Source: Powellomyces hirtus (taxonomy: Eukaryota; Chytridiomycota; Chytridiomycetes; Spizellomycetales; Powellomycetaceae). From it: a stretch of 64,000 nt of DNA. Below the pieces are notes generated by a model. The model was not told the DNA's origin. It searched no databases and saw nothing but the letters and a program-made list of their open reading frames with translations. Location: positions 124,001 to 188,000 of the forward strand of contig JAHLKG010000014.1 in assembly GCA_025526995.1 (NCBI GenBank). Direction: 5' to 3'. Below, piece by piece: positions 43,861 through 53,251 of this stretch; positions within the stretch are counted from its first letter, which is position 1, and every line of letters begins with the position of its first letter. A program made the position numbers and the translations under genes.

Positions 43861-44858
43861 GTCCGCTGGGAAGGCAAGATCCCTCAAGTGTGTGTGTGGT
43901 CCTTGCTTTTTCCCTTATGTGTCGCCTTGTGGGGGAGCGCTGCAGTGTGGGGATGGGGATTAATGGATAATTTGGGTCCAGCAACAGCAACGGAGACGTT
44001 GAAAGAAAAGCCCAAGCAAGGCAAGACGGGCGCGGGAGCGGGAGCCAACTTTGGGGCGTTTATCAGCTACAGTACAGTTACAGTTACAGTTGTACTGACT
44101 GACAGACTACGGTACTTTATGCAGGCGTCAATAATCAAGAAGATCCAACTGGGGGGGACAAACAGAAACAGACCAGACTCATCGTGAGATCGATCAGTAG
44201 TAGTATCATAGTAGTTAGTGGCGAAATTGGGGACATGGACTTGACCGCGGCACAATCTAATATGGATAGTCTCCGTTTCTCTAATAAGAGATCAAGTTGG
44301 TCAATCAATCAACCCCATCGCATCACAGCATTATTATTACTGACATATTAATACTATCGTAATACTATTGACGTCCCTCCTTTCCGCTCTACGCCATGCT
44401 AGATATGATATGATGAGGGGTTGATAGAATCATGGCAGACATTACGTACCCGTATTCTGGCTTGTACAAGCCATACGCGACGCCACTCACGTGCACTCGC
44501 ATCCCCGCAGTGGCTGTCATTTGTCCCTCCTCCCACATTCATTGACTTGGGTCGAGGGATCTGGAACTGATTAATCTGACTCCTGAGCGCGGCCGCCACC
44601 AATTCCCACTCGTGCACAAATCTCATGGGTGTGGATGAGACCCCCGGCTTCTCATATATGAGCAAACAGCAGCTATGATCAAAACAAATGGAAGCTCTTG
44701 GTATATTCAAAATTTGCAAGATTCAACAGCTAACAAACATCAAAAAACAGCAAAACGGAGGCGCTATATACAGTATCTAGATGCGGACAGGCCGCAGCGT
44801 GGGGGGTATGGAAACCGAGGGGAGCTGAGAGGGGTGACGACGACCATCGAATGTTCGG
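43861..44858. other. Gene-poor interval
   Basis: Contains the upstream region of the RhoGAP gene, with a TACAGT/TTACAG run near 44068-44095. No gene is recognised. Confidence 0.4.
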
Positions 44859-45275
44859 CTAGTGATATCGCAGCTTCATCGGCGGTGTGCGCAATGAAAC
44901 TGGGTGTGACGACAAAGGAGCTTGCTTGGATGGTAGCACCTGCGGCTTGCTTACGGAGGATTCTGTGTCGCCGTCCCGACTCGCTTTTCGGCTATTGCGG
45001 AGGGAGAACCCATCGAAAGCGATACCATGATGACACGCCGTTAACCGCACATCAGCAGTACTGCTTGCTGGTGGCGCCGGTACAACTGATGACTGCTGGG
45101 ACTTGAGTTCTTGTTTGGGGAGCAACGGCAGAGTCTCAGAGTTGTTGGAGTGGGAGTACTCTTGATTGGAGATGGATGCGGCCTTGAGAGACTTGGAGTT
45201 GCCGATTGGGATGCCGTCGAACGAGACGATGGGAGACGGGACAAAGAGTGCGGGGGATGATGGGTGAGCGGACAT
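44859..45275 (-). CDS. Small disordered protein with an internal repeat, TATA-driven
   Basis: An ATG-initiated frame of 138 residues (MSAHPSSPALFVPSP), without domain, signal peptide or membrane span. It is rich in Ser, Pro and Gln. Two segments look like copies of one motif: SFDGIPIGNSKSLKAAS near the N-terminus and AFDGFSLRNSRKASRDG in the second half, sharing FDG-(x)4-NS-(x)1-2-KA. A textbook TATAAAAGG lies 121 nt upstream of the ATG, which supports an expressed gene. The repeated motif could be a short binding or phosphorylation element. I do not recognise a family. Confidence 0.5.
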   Translation of the reverse strand: MSAHPSSPALFVPSPIVSFDGIPIGNSKSLKAASISNQEYSHSNNSETLPLLPKQELKSQQSSVVPAPPASSTADVRLTACHHGIAFDGFSLRNSRKASRDGDTESSVSKPQVLPSKQAPLSSHPVSLRTPPMKLRYH

Positions 45276-45395
45276 GGTTTGTTGTGCTGATGGGTGCTTT
45301 GAATTGCGAATGTATGGTCTGCAGTTGATGCAGTTGTTGCGGTGTGGTAGCGTTGTGGGGTGGATGAAACTCGTTCTGTCCTTCCCCCACCTCCT

Positions 45396-45404
45396 CCTTT
45401 TATA
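45396..45404 (-). promoter_or_regulatory. TATA box (TATAAAAGG), minus strand
   Basis: It lies 121 nt upstream of the start codon of the small gene at 45275 and reads toward it. Confidence 0.6.
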
Positions 45405-46284
45405 TCCGTCCATCCCCGCCCATCGCCCAATTCCCATCACATATGGTTTAGCATGGGAATTCATGAGTTTCATGCATCCATGACGGCAAATGTACCAACT
45501 CCTACGAAAATATGAGCAACCACAGCAAGCCCATGAGAAAATGCTCCGCGACGCCCGACTAAGCCCACGAAACGCACCCCGTTCCACGGCGGTCCATTAG
45601 GCAGTCCACCACGTCCACTTGCTGGTCCACTGGGTTGTGGACATTGTGAGCAGGTCCACCGCTGATTGCGATGTGGGCCTGTCGACTCGACCGACACCTT
45701 CGTTTTTTTTGCATTGTGGGCGAGGCTGATGAGAGAGGATTTTTAGTGAAGGTTGTGAGAAGCAGCGTGGGGATGTGGCACGATCAAATAGTATGACGGC
45801 GCTTTATTACGGTACAGCTCTTTCTCGCCGCTTGCTGTCCATATGAGACGAGCTGCCATATTAAGCCTCGATGGAAAGCTCATCTATTGAGCGCATGCCC
45901 CGGATGTCTCCGCAGATCCCGACGCCCCACAGCTCTTGGCCGTGATGCACCCTCCCCTTCACGCCGTGCTGCATATAGGCCCACGACTTTTCACTTCCCA
46001 TTTCATCCCGGACTGTGCCGGCCGCCCGTGCCACCCAACCACCCATCCACCGCTGCTGCGCCACGATTCCCTGCTATAAAAGCTGACGCACTCCCGCATC
46101 CCCCTCCCAGTTTACTTTCAAGTCCTCCGTGAGGTTTGCACATTACCACGCATACAACCCTCGCCTTTTACTAGAGTTGTCCGTGTGTAAGCCTCGCTAT
46201 GCGGAGTGTGAAACTATTTTTTGCTCAACCCATCTTCTCTTTCTGAGAGAGAGGGATTTGTTTGAATACAAGGAAGAAAAGAAT
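45405..46284. other. Gene-poor interval with a second TATA box
   Basis: Noncoding as far as I can see. A TATAAAAG at 46075-46082 faces right and is followed by a pyrimidine-rich stretch. Confidence 0.4.
46075..46082 (+). promoter_or_regulatory. TATA box (TATAAAAG), plus strand
   Basis: A canonical TATA motif 210 nt upstream of an ATG at 46285. It may drive a small transcript in the 46.1-46.5 kb segment. Confidence 0.4.
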
Positions 46285-46520
46285 ATGTTGTTTGAGAAGA
46301 AAAAGGTCGCTATAGAGACGGGGAACTCTTCTCGAACTTCGGGGCAAGAAAACCTCAGCGCTTATTGGTCCACCTTGTTTTGCAGAGGCTGATGTTTATC
46401 GTATTGAACGCAATCTGGCAGAGGTACTGAATGGATTGGGGAAAAGGAAAACGCTGGAAGTAGAACACCTGGACTATGAAGAAGAACCGACAGGGCTGCG
46501 TTCAGTTTATACAGGATGAA
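46285..46520 (+). CDS. Possible small gene, structure unresolved
   Basis: Downstream of the 46075 TATA box, an ATG (MLFEKKKVAIET) is followed by a good acceptor, TTGTTTTGCAG, at ~46385. After it comes a protein-like stretch of ~45 codons (ADVYRIERNLAEVLNGLGKR then VEHLDYEEEPTGLRSVYTG) ending at a TGA near 46518. I could not fix the donor, so the exon structure is open. No family is recognised. It could also be a gene remnant. Confidence 0.3.
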
Positions 46521-47193
46521 AATGAGGCCTTTGTGAAAGGAAACGCGCCCGGCCCCCATCCATCTCTTCTGCTGGTGGACTGCGCAATTTTCTTCGGAAG
46601 CTTTTTGCACCGGTTCGAAGAGATTAACTCGGCCGCACACAACACAAGACTATAGATAGCGCCGTAGGTGACCTTTTTTGGTGGCGTGGCATCATTGTAG
46701 AGTTTGAGAGTCATGGTGCCAATCGGAATGAAGAGCTGGATTGCTCCGGCGCTTGATTTCCATAGGCCGCCTTCCCATGGCTTTCAACATCACTGGCATT
46801 GCGAAACCAAAACCCATCGTGAAATACGGCTAGTATCCCACAAAGTGCCTGGTTCGATCGAGACTCCAACATCCCTCAGTACAGTCTCACATACTAAGAC
46901 CACTGAGCGATGCTATAGACGAGTTTGCTGACCTCGGCACGCTGTAAGCGGCTAATTGCTCTGCCATGCTTTCGGGACCCCGTTCCTGAACTCGTGGCTT
47001 GATCCGTTTGTCACTAATTTGTAAATTGAGACCTTGAAAGTGGTTGCGAAGATCCAGAACTCCCTCGGACCGCCGCCGTTTGTCACTCTTGGCTTGATCC
47101 TGATGGGTGATGTAATGTTATGGTCGCTTCTTACACCAGCGGTTCAAAATAAAATGTAATGACATGATCAAATAGCAATACCAAGGCACAGTC
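46521..47193. other. Gene-poor interval
   Basis: No coherent coding region or structured repeat was found. Confidence 0.35.
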
Positions 47194-47949
47194 ATGAGAC
47201 TTGTCACCGTTGCCACACACGATTTAAGCAACTATAGCGCTCTGAATGATTCATGCAAGCGATATGGCGTCAACATTGATGGAGGCATGGAAAGGGTTCT
47301 CTTGGCGAATGGAACTCTTGATCACGTATCTCTCGGCACTTGCAGAAGACGAAGTTGTTTGTTTCGCTGACGCCTATGACCTTGTGCTATTGCGGCCTCT
47401 TGCCAAGCGAAATCCGAGCTGGTATGATTTGGACTGTAGGTCCGTGTTTCGACAAATGCCTCGGTGCTCCTGTGAACGCAGGGGCCTATATCGGAATGGC
47501 AGGAGCTTTGCTCGACATGTAAGAGTCCATTTGCTCCAACGGAGCGTGTAAAGAACCCGACGCCCGATAACCAGCGAATAGTTACAAAGGTTTGCAATGC
47601 GAACCGAGGGAAGATCGCCATAGACACCAGCTTTAACTGGTTTCTCGTTTGGGGCCTTCTGGATTGTCACGTCGGCGAGAAACAAGTATCGGAGGAAATG
47701 GCGACTTGACTCCAGGAGGTCACCTTCGACCGTTTATCATCCATTGTCCAGCGAACAGCGACATGCCATACATTCTGCATAGACTGCGTTATGGGCTGTG
47801 ACGAAACGTGGACTCATGTACTTTTTAAATCAGTTCCCCATCACTCAAAGCATCTTGTCAAAAGTAAGCCCATCCTTCTTGTCTACATTGCAGCAACGTT
47901 GTTTATCATTTGGCACATCTTTGGTAGACGGAAAGGAGCTAGACGCTAG
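47194..47949 (+). pseudogene. Decayed PLOD-type glycosyltransferase with C-terminal membrane anchor
   Basis: Pieces in three frames line up in the order of the glycosyltransferase domain of lysyl hydroxylases and similar single-domain enzymes. The start is MRLVTVATHDLSNYSALND; next comes EAWKGFSWRMELLITYLSAL with the nucleotide-sugar/metal motif FADAYDLVLL. The 'N-G-G-Y-I-G'-like block is PVNAGAYIGMAGALLDM, then DNQRIVTKVCNANRG and RPFIIHCPANSDMPYILHR. A hydrophobic C-terminal anchor (PILLVYIAATLFIIWHIFG) with basic tail ends at TAG 47947-47949. At least three frameshifts separate the blocks, without splice sites that repair them. Read as a pseudogene of a membrane-bound sugar transferase. 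Its stop overlaps the stop of the opposing gene in a shared CTAG. Confidence 0.6.
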
Positions 47950-48389
47950 ACTAGATTAGCGTGATATCGTTTGGCAAAGTCGGCCACTGATAACTCAGGC
48001 TCGTTGTTCACGGCGATCGTGATCTCATTGTCCTCGTAGACGCGTATTTCGTACAGGCAGCCCCGCTGCTGGGATTCACTCCCAACCGGGAGAAGATAGA
48101 CGCCTCCAACAATGCTTCCGGGTGTGAACGAGCCACCGAGAAGATTTTTCAGATAGGTAACCATCTGAGCGTAGAGACATCCCGCAACGTTGGCGAACTC
48201 AGATGCTATGTTATCGTTGCCGATCTGCATCGCATCCAGAAAGTTGCACAGCTTTGCGCCCAGTGCTTCAGGTTCACCATCCTTATCGATAAGGATGCTT
48301 CCGTAGTGGTCCCAGTTCGTCTCGCTGCTTTGCGCCTGTGTCTTGGTCCTCCTGCAGCCCAGAAGCTTGATCGTCGCCATAGTGGTCAT
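47946..48389 (-). CDS. Hypothetical 147-residue protein, resembles 'DGYPEG'-type viral/phage proteins
   Basis: An intact ATG-initiated frame. A conserved-looking core reads HYGSILIDKDGEPEALGAKL then CNFLDAMQIGNDNIASEFAN, GCLYAQMVTYLKN, YLLPVGSESQ and LYEIRVYEDNEI. This order (an aromatic-DG-x-P-E-x-x-G motif, an alpha helix, a small glycine motif, then Y-I/L-x-P and Y-x-Y/E-I) recalls small proteins common in giant viruses and some phages; that match is from memory and needs a profile search. No catalytic motif is known. Convergent with the glycosyltransferase pseudogene, sharing its stop bases. Confidence 0.45.
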   Translation of the reverse strand: MTTMATIKLLGCRRTKTQAQSSETNWDHYGSILIDKDGEPEALGAKLCNFLDAMQIGNDNIASEFANVAGCLYAQMVTYLKNLLGGSFTPGSIVGGVYLLPVGSESQQRGCLYEIRVYEDNEITIAVNNEPELSVADFAKRYHANLV

Positions 48390-48994
48390 TCTTGATCTTC
48401 AAACGTTGGATCAGAAAGTTGCGATGGACGATGATGTCGATCGAACGTTCATTCAGTTGGTCTGCTGTCATGCGGTGACGGAATAACATGTTAGCCCTGT
48501 ATCTAGTATGTACGCCGGTCGTGAAACACGCGCAAATCCTTGTTGTCGAATCATCGAACAATCAGGTCTCAAAGGTCTCCATTGCAACAGTACCTCGCAA
48601 AGCGTTTCAAAATAGCTCCGCATCTCATTCGCATAGAGAAACAGCAGTCCCGGGACGACGCTCTCAAGCCCACTGCCAGCCGACATGACCCTTTCGTCAA
48701 AATGGAGCATTGTGGTAATCATTTCTACATGATTTTGTCAGAACACTATGCCGAGCTTCGTTGTCACGATGAGAATTGCAAAGGCAAAGTCACCAAGGTC
48801 AAGCTCGACGCGCTTTACAGAATCCATTCTGGGCGAACTGGAAGGATTTATTGATCTGGAGGCAGCGATAAATGAGAACGCTGGACAGCTATGTTGAACA
48901 CCTTGGATAAGATTCAGCAGAGGTATCCAAAAATGGATTGTAATGTTGATCCCAACTCAATCAATCATCGCAACTCGGAGGATCTAGATACATC

Positions 48995-49234
48995 ATGAAA
49001 TTGCCAAACAACAAATGGTGCCCTATCTGCAACCGGGAACATGTTGGATCTTCATTGTCTCTTGACATTACAAATGGAACAGCAAATCTCCGAGGACGAA
49101 GAGCGAATCGACTGATCTTTGCCAATTTGAAGGGATTCGACAGAGATCGCGCGCGGGTCTTTTATTATACGGGCAAAGGGAAGATCGGAGTTGCCGCATC
49201 CGATGACACCTGGTGGGCATGGAAGGAAAACTGA
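48995..49234 (+). CDS. Short zinc-ribbon-like ORF (possible remnant)
   Basis: An ATG-initiated frame of 79 residues. Near its start NKWCPICNREHVGSSLSLDI resembles the Cys-x2-Cys...His zinc-binding start of some primase-type zinc domains, but the second metal pair is missing. The rest (FANLKGFDRDRARVFYYTGK) has no known match. A 50-codon frame just upstream (48702-48854, CHDENCKGKVTKV) also carries a Cys pair. Probably a relic of a larger gene. Confidence 0.35.
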   Translation: MKLPNNKWCPICNREHVGSSLSLDITNGTANLRGRRANRLIFANLKGFDRDRARVFYYTGKGKIGVAASDDTWWAWKEN

Positions 49235-49244
49235 AGGCAAATGG

Positions 49245-49631
49245 TCAGAGAATGTGAGAATGGCGGGGACATGCATGTGTCAACTTTTCCACTGAAGATG
49301 GAAGCTGCGCCGGCGGATCTGGGTAAAACTCCCGTGGCGCAACTTGCATCCGATGCACGCGTGCCTTGCATGGTGACGATGACAAAGTTCTGCGGCACAG
49401 CGCATGCTTCGAGGCACACACCGGACAGTAGCGGTTGCTGGATAGACTGCACATGAGATGCCCCATCGTTGTCATCCGAACATTGGTAGGAGTGAGATTC
49501 ATAAGAGCTGTGTCACGTGGAGGACCGATCGGCTCTGAAAGAATGTCTTTGAATCGGTCCACAAGATCCTCATCAGTTTCGGCACTCGCGCTTTCAGCTC
49601 CAATTTTCTCACACTGCTTCCACTTGCCCAT
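49245..49631 (-). CDS. Hypothetical 128-residue ORF with Cys pair
   Basis: An ATG-initiated frame (MGKWKQCEKIGAESASAETD) with an acidic N-terminal helix (EDLVDRFKDILSEP) and a segment NRYCPVCASKHALCRR. That segment resembles the CPICNREH motif of the plus-strand ORF nearby, but on the opposite strand. No family is recognised. It may be coding or part of the same decayed insertion. Confidence 0.3.
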   Translation of the reverse strand: MGKWKQCEKIGAESASAETDEDLVDRFKDILSEPIGPPRDTALMNLTPTNVRMTTMGHLMCSLSSNRYCPVCASKHALCRRTLSSSPCKARVHRMQVAPREFYPDPPAQLPSSVEKLTHACPRHSHIL

Positions 49632-50251
49632 TTCACTCACAACAGGAAGAAGGAAAGGGACAAACACGCATTCGGGCCCCGGCAGTGCGTGGGGGGGGGG
49701 GGGGCACACTGCTCAGTGTTGCTACCTCATTTCTCAATTCGCAATCCATGCGCATCCCACAACCGTACACGCATTCCCACGCGCATACTGCGGGGGAAAC
49801 CGCATTTGCGCAACCCCAGCTCTCGTTGCCACTCTCGTCCCGCCTATCTATCACGCACAAACGTTACAGTGGGGGTTCCCAAGCTGCTAGAACGCAAAAG
49901 AAAAGAATTCTTTATTTTGGGGACGCGGGGGGGATGCGTGAGACAACCGTCAATTTGCTTGGTCCGTAACGTAACGAACCTCATCCTACGCGATAACGTA
50001 GCGCGGACACAACAATAATGCAGAATGGGGTATGTGTGTTATGTATGCCCGCCTCAAGATCCGTCCGGCACAGTTGGTGATTCTGAAACGAACGCTGACA
50101 GGCACGCACTAGCAAGCCCAAATGTTTGATTCAGGGTTGATTCAGGACATTACAGAACACACTATACAGCTAGTTTGCAAATGCAGCTCGGATATGCAGA
50201 GCCCCTGTATCAGAAAAAATATGTAGCAGTTTGACGGGTCGTATCAGATCC
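49632..50251. other. Gene-poor interval with poly-G run
   Basis: Contains a 14-G run (49691-49704). Downstream side of the BRAP2 gene. No gene is seen. Confidence 0.4.
49691..49704 (+). repeat. 14-nt poly-G run
   Basis: An intergenic, uninterrupted G run ~60 nt upstream of the ORF at 49631 (minus strand, where it reads as C). Confidence 0.85.
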
Positions 50252-52666
50252 TCATTTCCTTCCCTTCGCCTTCCGCTTGGGTGTGCCCGGGGTCGGATTC
50301 GGTGCCGGCACGGCCAACAATGACGCGCCCTGGAGATCCGAGTTTTGACACTGTTCTCTCGTATCCAAGAACGCCATCAAATCTCTAATCTGTTCATTCA
50401 ACTCTTTCACCTCCTCCTCCTTCTTCCCTGCCTCCATTCGCAACCCCGCAATTGTGCGTTTATAATGATCCTGGTTGGCCAGCAACGAAGCCGTGAGTGC
50501 GCGTTCCTCCACTAACTGTTTCTCCGTCGCCACAGTTCGGTCCAGGAGTTTCGTGACGCGCGCCTCCATAGTCCGGAGATCCTTTTGCGCGCGGGTCAAG
50601 GCGGTGAGAGTTTCGGTTTGCGTTGCGATGGCGGCGTCGCGGTCTTGATGTGCTTTGAGGAGGAGCGCGGTGGTACTGTCGATGCGGGACGAGAGGTGGG
50701 ATTCGAGGCTGGCGAGGCGGGATTCGTACCAGAGGCGTTGCGACTCGAGTTGGGATGTGAGGAGGTAGGTGTATTCCAGGCCGAGGGATTCCATTTTCTT
50801 TGTGGATACCATATTGTCGTTATGGTAGTTGCGGTTATCATAGTAATGTGCAGAGGTGGTGGTCATGCCGCCAGTGTGGTTGTTATTGCTGTCGGGAACG
50901 GTGTGATTGTCATCGTTTTGGTTGTGGTGGCGGTCGGCGAGTTCCGCCGAGTGCGTGCGGGACGGGGCCGGGAGCTCGACAAGTTTCCCATCGGTTCGGT
51001 TCTGGATCAGTCGATGCACGTAGCCGTCGCCCGCATAGTCCCACACGCGTTGAGTTTCCAGTTCCATGGCATACAAATGCTGTGTTTCACCGAAATGGCT
51101 TTGCGCGTGCCCTTCCTGGTATCGCCCGCAGCCAATATTTCCACAAATAAGACATATCCACACATTGTCGGTAGACCCGCATTCCATGCACTCATTTAGC
51201 ATATCGTCATCATCCGGGTCCGTTGCCGAAGAGGAGAATTTAGACGAGTATCGACAAACGGGGCAGGACGAGTCGCCCCATTTAGATAAACAATGGCAGT
51301 GGAATGTGTGATGGCAGACAATGGTCAGCAACCCGCTGGCAGAGGCGTCCATTCGGTCGAGACATACAGGGCAAGTAGGAAGTTCCAGCAGTTGGGTTGT
51401 CGTCACTGCACCCGTTGGCGATTTGACTGGACTCGTTAAGCGCAGCTCGGTCGCGTCGTCAGCAGGGGCGGTGGAGGACCTAATGTCCGGGTAGCTTGAA
51501 GCGGCGGTGGTGGTGGAGGAGGTGGTGACGAGGCGACTTGGGAGAAACAGCGAGCTTGGATCATCCGGCAGCGGCGGGAACGCGTACGGCGGGATAGCAT
51601 GAGATTTGAACTCTACAGATTTGATGTACACAACATGACACATTTCCGGTTCGAGCGAACTGTATTCTCGGCCATTGTATTCTTTGTAAAATTCTTGTGC
51701 CGACGACGGATCGCGGAACTTGATGAGGACCATGTATCGATTCGGAATCGAGTCTCGCACAATGCGGAGATGCGCCATGTCCTGGCGTAAGGGACCCACA
51801 AAGGTAAGGAAATCCTGCGCGGTCATGTAGGAAGGAACAGCCAACACACAGAGGATGGTTCCGGTCCCCTTTGCAGTCTCCATTTGGTTTGCAGTAGCTG
51901 TATTCTGCCCTGGCTCGGGTTGGAGCGGGATGCTGGATTGCGCTAGCACATTTTCGACTTCGGCTCGCTCACGATAGAGATGCAAGATCCCGGCGTTGAG
52001 TTCGGTTTTCCCGCATTGGAAGGGGATGAACGCTCCGCTGGTGGGTGTCGTATGCGCCTTCTGGCGCTTCTTTGCGGATCTCGTCCGGGATCGCCGGTAA
52101 GGTGATGGGTCTGATTGGGTCCCTGCGGTAATATCACCAGCTACCCGGCTGGCCTCTTCTTCCGAAGAAACATGTACATCCGCTGACCGCGAGCGTTCCA
52201 CGCCATAATCAGGATGTTCTCCCGTCTTGTCCTCGTTCCCTCCTACCAGTCCCGCATCCTGCTCTTCATTCATATCGAACCACTCGATCTCAAGCCCGCC
52301 GATCCTCCAATCCAAGGGTACGTTGGCACGATTCTGAAACCAGGCTTTCCGCAAAGCCGCCCTAGAGTCGTTCCTATCTTTGATCTGCGGACGCTTCGCG
52401 GCGTCCAGAGTCTGTTCCCGAATGCCCGACGCCGCGGCCGACCCTGCTTTCCTACTCTTGGTCTTCGATTTAGCCTTTGACCCCTTTTTCACTCTCTGAA
52501 CTGTCCCTACTCGATAGGTTGGGAGCAAATGCGTATCAAAGATGTCGGCGGGGAACGGAGATAGTGGGCCTTTGTCAATGGTGTCGGTGGTGAAAGATCG
52601 CCTTGGGTTCGTGGTGGAAAGGGTTTCGGGAACAAGTACTTCAAAGCATAGATGAAACCAATGCAT
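50252..52666 (-). CDS. ETP1: BRAP2/ETP1-type RING E3 ubiquitin ligase
   Basis: A single exon of 804 residues. The N-terminal third is basic and disordered. A BRAP2 RRM-like domain follows (~265-370: LCVLAVPSYMTAQDFLTFVG and NRYMVLIKFRDPSSAQEFYK). The RING finger starts at CPVCLDRMDASASG, with HHTFHCHCLSKWGDSSCPVC. The UBP-type zinc finger (CMECGSTDNVWICLICGNIG, RYQEGHAQSHFGETQHLYA) binds ubiquitin C-termini. A long C-terminal coiled coil follows. The order is that of human BRAP/IMP and yeast Etp1, which link ubiquitination to Ras-MAPK scaffolding or ethanol and nutrient responses. It is complete, without introns, and diverges from APC11. Confidence 0.95.
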   Translation of the reverse strand: MHWFHLCFEVLVPETLSTTNPRRSFTTDTIDKGPLSPFPADIFDTHLLPTYRVGTVQRVKKGSKAKSKTKSRKAGSAAASGIREQTLDAAKRPQIKDRNDSRAALRKAWFQNRANVPLDWRIGGLEIEWFDMNEEQDAGLVGGNEDKTGEHPDYGVERSRSADVHVSSEEEASRVAGDITAGTQSDPSPYRRSRTRSAKKRQKAHTTPTSGAFIPFQCGKTELNAGILHLYRERAEVENVLAQSSIPLQPEPGQNTATANQMETAKGTGTILCVLAVPSYMTAQDFLTFVGPLRQDMAHLRIVRDSIPNRYMVLIKFRDPSSAQEFYKEYNGREYSSLEPEMCHVVYIKSVEFKSHAIPPYAFPPLPDDPSSLFLPSRLVTTSSTTTAASSYPDIRSSTAPADDATELRLTSPVKSPTGAVTTTQLLELPTCPVCLDRMDASASGLLTIVCHHTFHCHCLSKWGDSSCPVCRYSSKFSSSATDPDDDDMLNECMECGSTDNVWICLICGNIGCGRYQEGHAQSHFGETQHLYAMELETQRVWDYAGDGYVHRLIQNRTDGKLVELPAPSRTHSAELADRHHNQNDDNHTVPDSNNNHTGGMTTTSAHYYDNRNYHNDNMVSTKKMESLGLEYTYLLTSQLESQRLWYESRLASLESHLSSRIDSTTALLLKAHQDRDAAIATQTETLTALTRAQKDLRTMEARVTKLLDRTVATEKQLVEERALTASLLANQDHYKRTIAGLRMEAGKKEEEVKELNEQIRDLMAFLDTREQCQNSDLQGASLLAVPAPNPTPGTPKRKAKGRK

Positions 52667-52904
52667 TGGGATCGGGAGTGGCGGGGAGGGGAAGGCAGGC
52701 TACGCCTTATGTGTGAGAGACTAATTTCAAGGTGGTGAATTGGAGAAGCAGAGAGTCGGTACGAGATCTGACGTGGACGCGAATGGAGGTAGGCCTGTCA
52801 AGATCGCCACCTCAAACGCAATGTAAGACAGGTTCAATAATGGTTTTGTTCTACCCTTTCACGCTCTATATGCTCATATAAGATGTTGTCACAGTGCCAT
52901 CATC
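52667..52904. promoter_or_regulatory. Shared promoter of BRAP2/ETP1 and APC11
   Basis: 238 bp between two diverging start codons; no TATA box was found. Confidence 0.5.
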
Positions 52905-53251
52905 ATGAAAGTCACCATCAAGAAATGGAAGGCCGTCGCGGCCTGGACATGGGACGTTGGCGAAGTCGGCGATGAAGAAACCTGCGGTATCTGCTACAAC
53001 CCGTTTGACGGATGCTGTCCCGATTGCAAAGTTCCGGGCGATGATTGTCCTTTGGGTAAAACTCCGTTTCCCACTTGTCTCCTCACCGTACTTAGAAACC
53101 CAGCGCTGACGCACCTGTTCTTTGGGAATTAGTGTGGGGAGAATGCAAACATGTCTTCCATATGCACTGTATCGAAAAATGGATCGGCAAGGAACATTCG
53201 CGCGAACAGTGTCCGATGGATCGCCGGCCATGGCGTATACGTTCGGAGTAG
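52905..53251 (+). CDS. APC11: Anaphase-promoting complex subunit 11 (RING-H2)
   Basis: Two exons (52905-53055, 53133-53251) give 89 residues. APC11 is the catalytic RING subunit of the APC/C, which marks securin and cyclins for destruction. The start MKVTIKKWKAVAAWTWDVG is typical. The RING-H2 ligands lie in [40 protein letters not shown] and REQCPMDRRPW. The intron splits the LVWG block. Length is close to the 84-165 of other APC11 proteins. It ends at TAG 53249-53251 after a short basic tail. Confidence 0.96.

Noticed and set aside
43861..43887. Nine-residue N-terminal extension of the RhoGAP.
   Set aside because: It would start at TTG; the ATG at 43860 precedes the proline-rich start.
49685..50018. 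Plus-strand ORFs over the poly-G run.
   Set aside because: They depend on reading glycine or other repeats from the G-run and show no family similarity.
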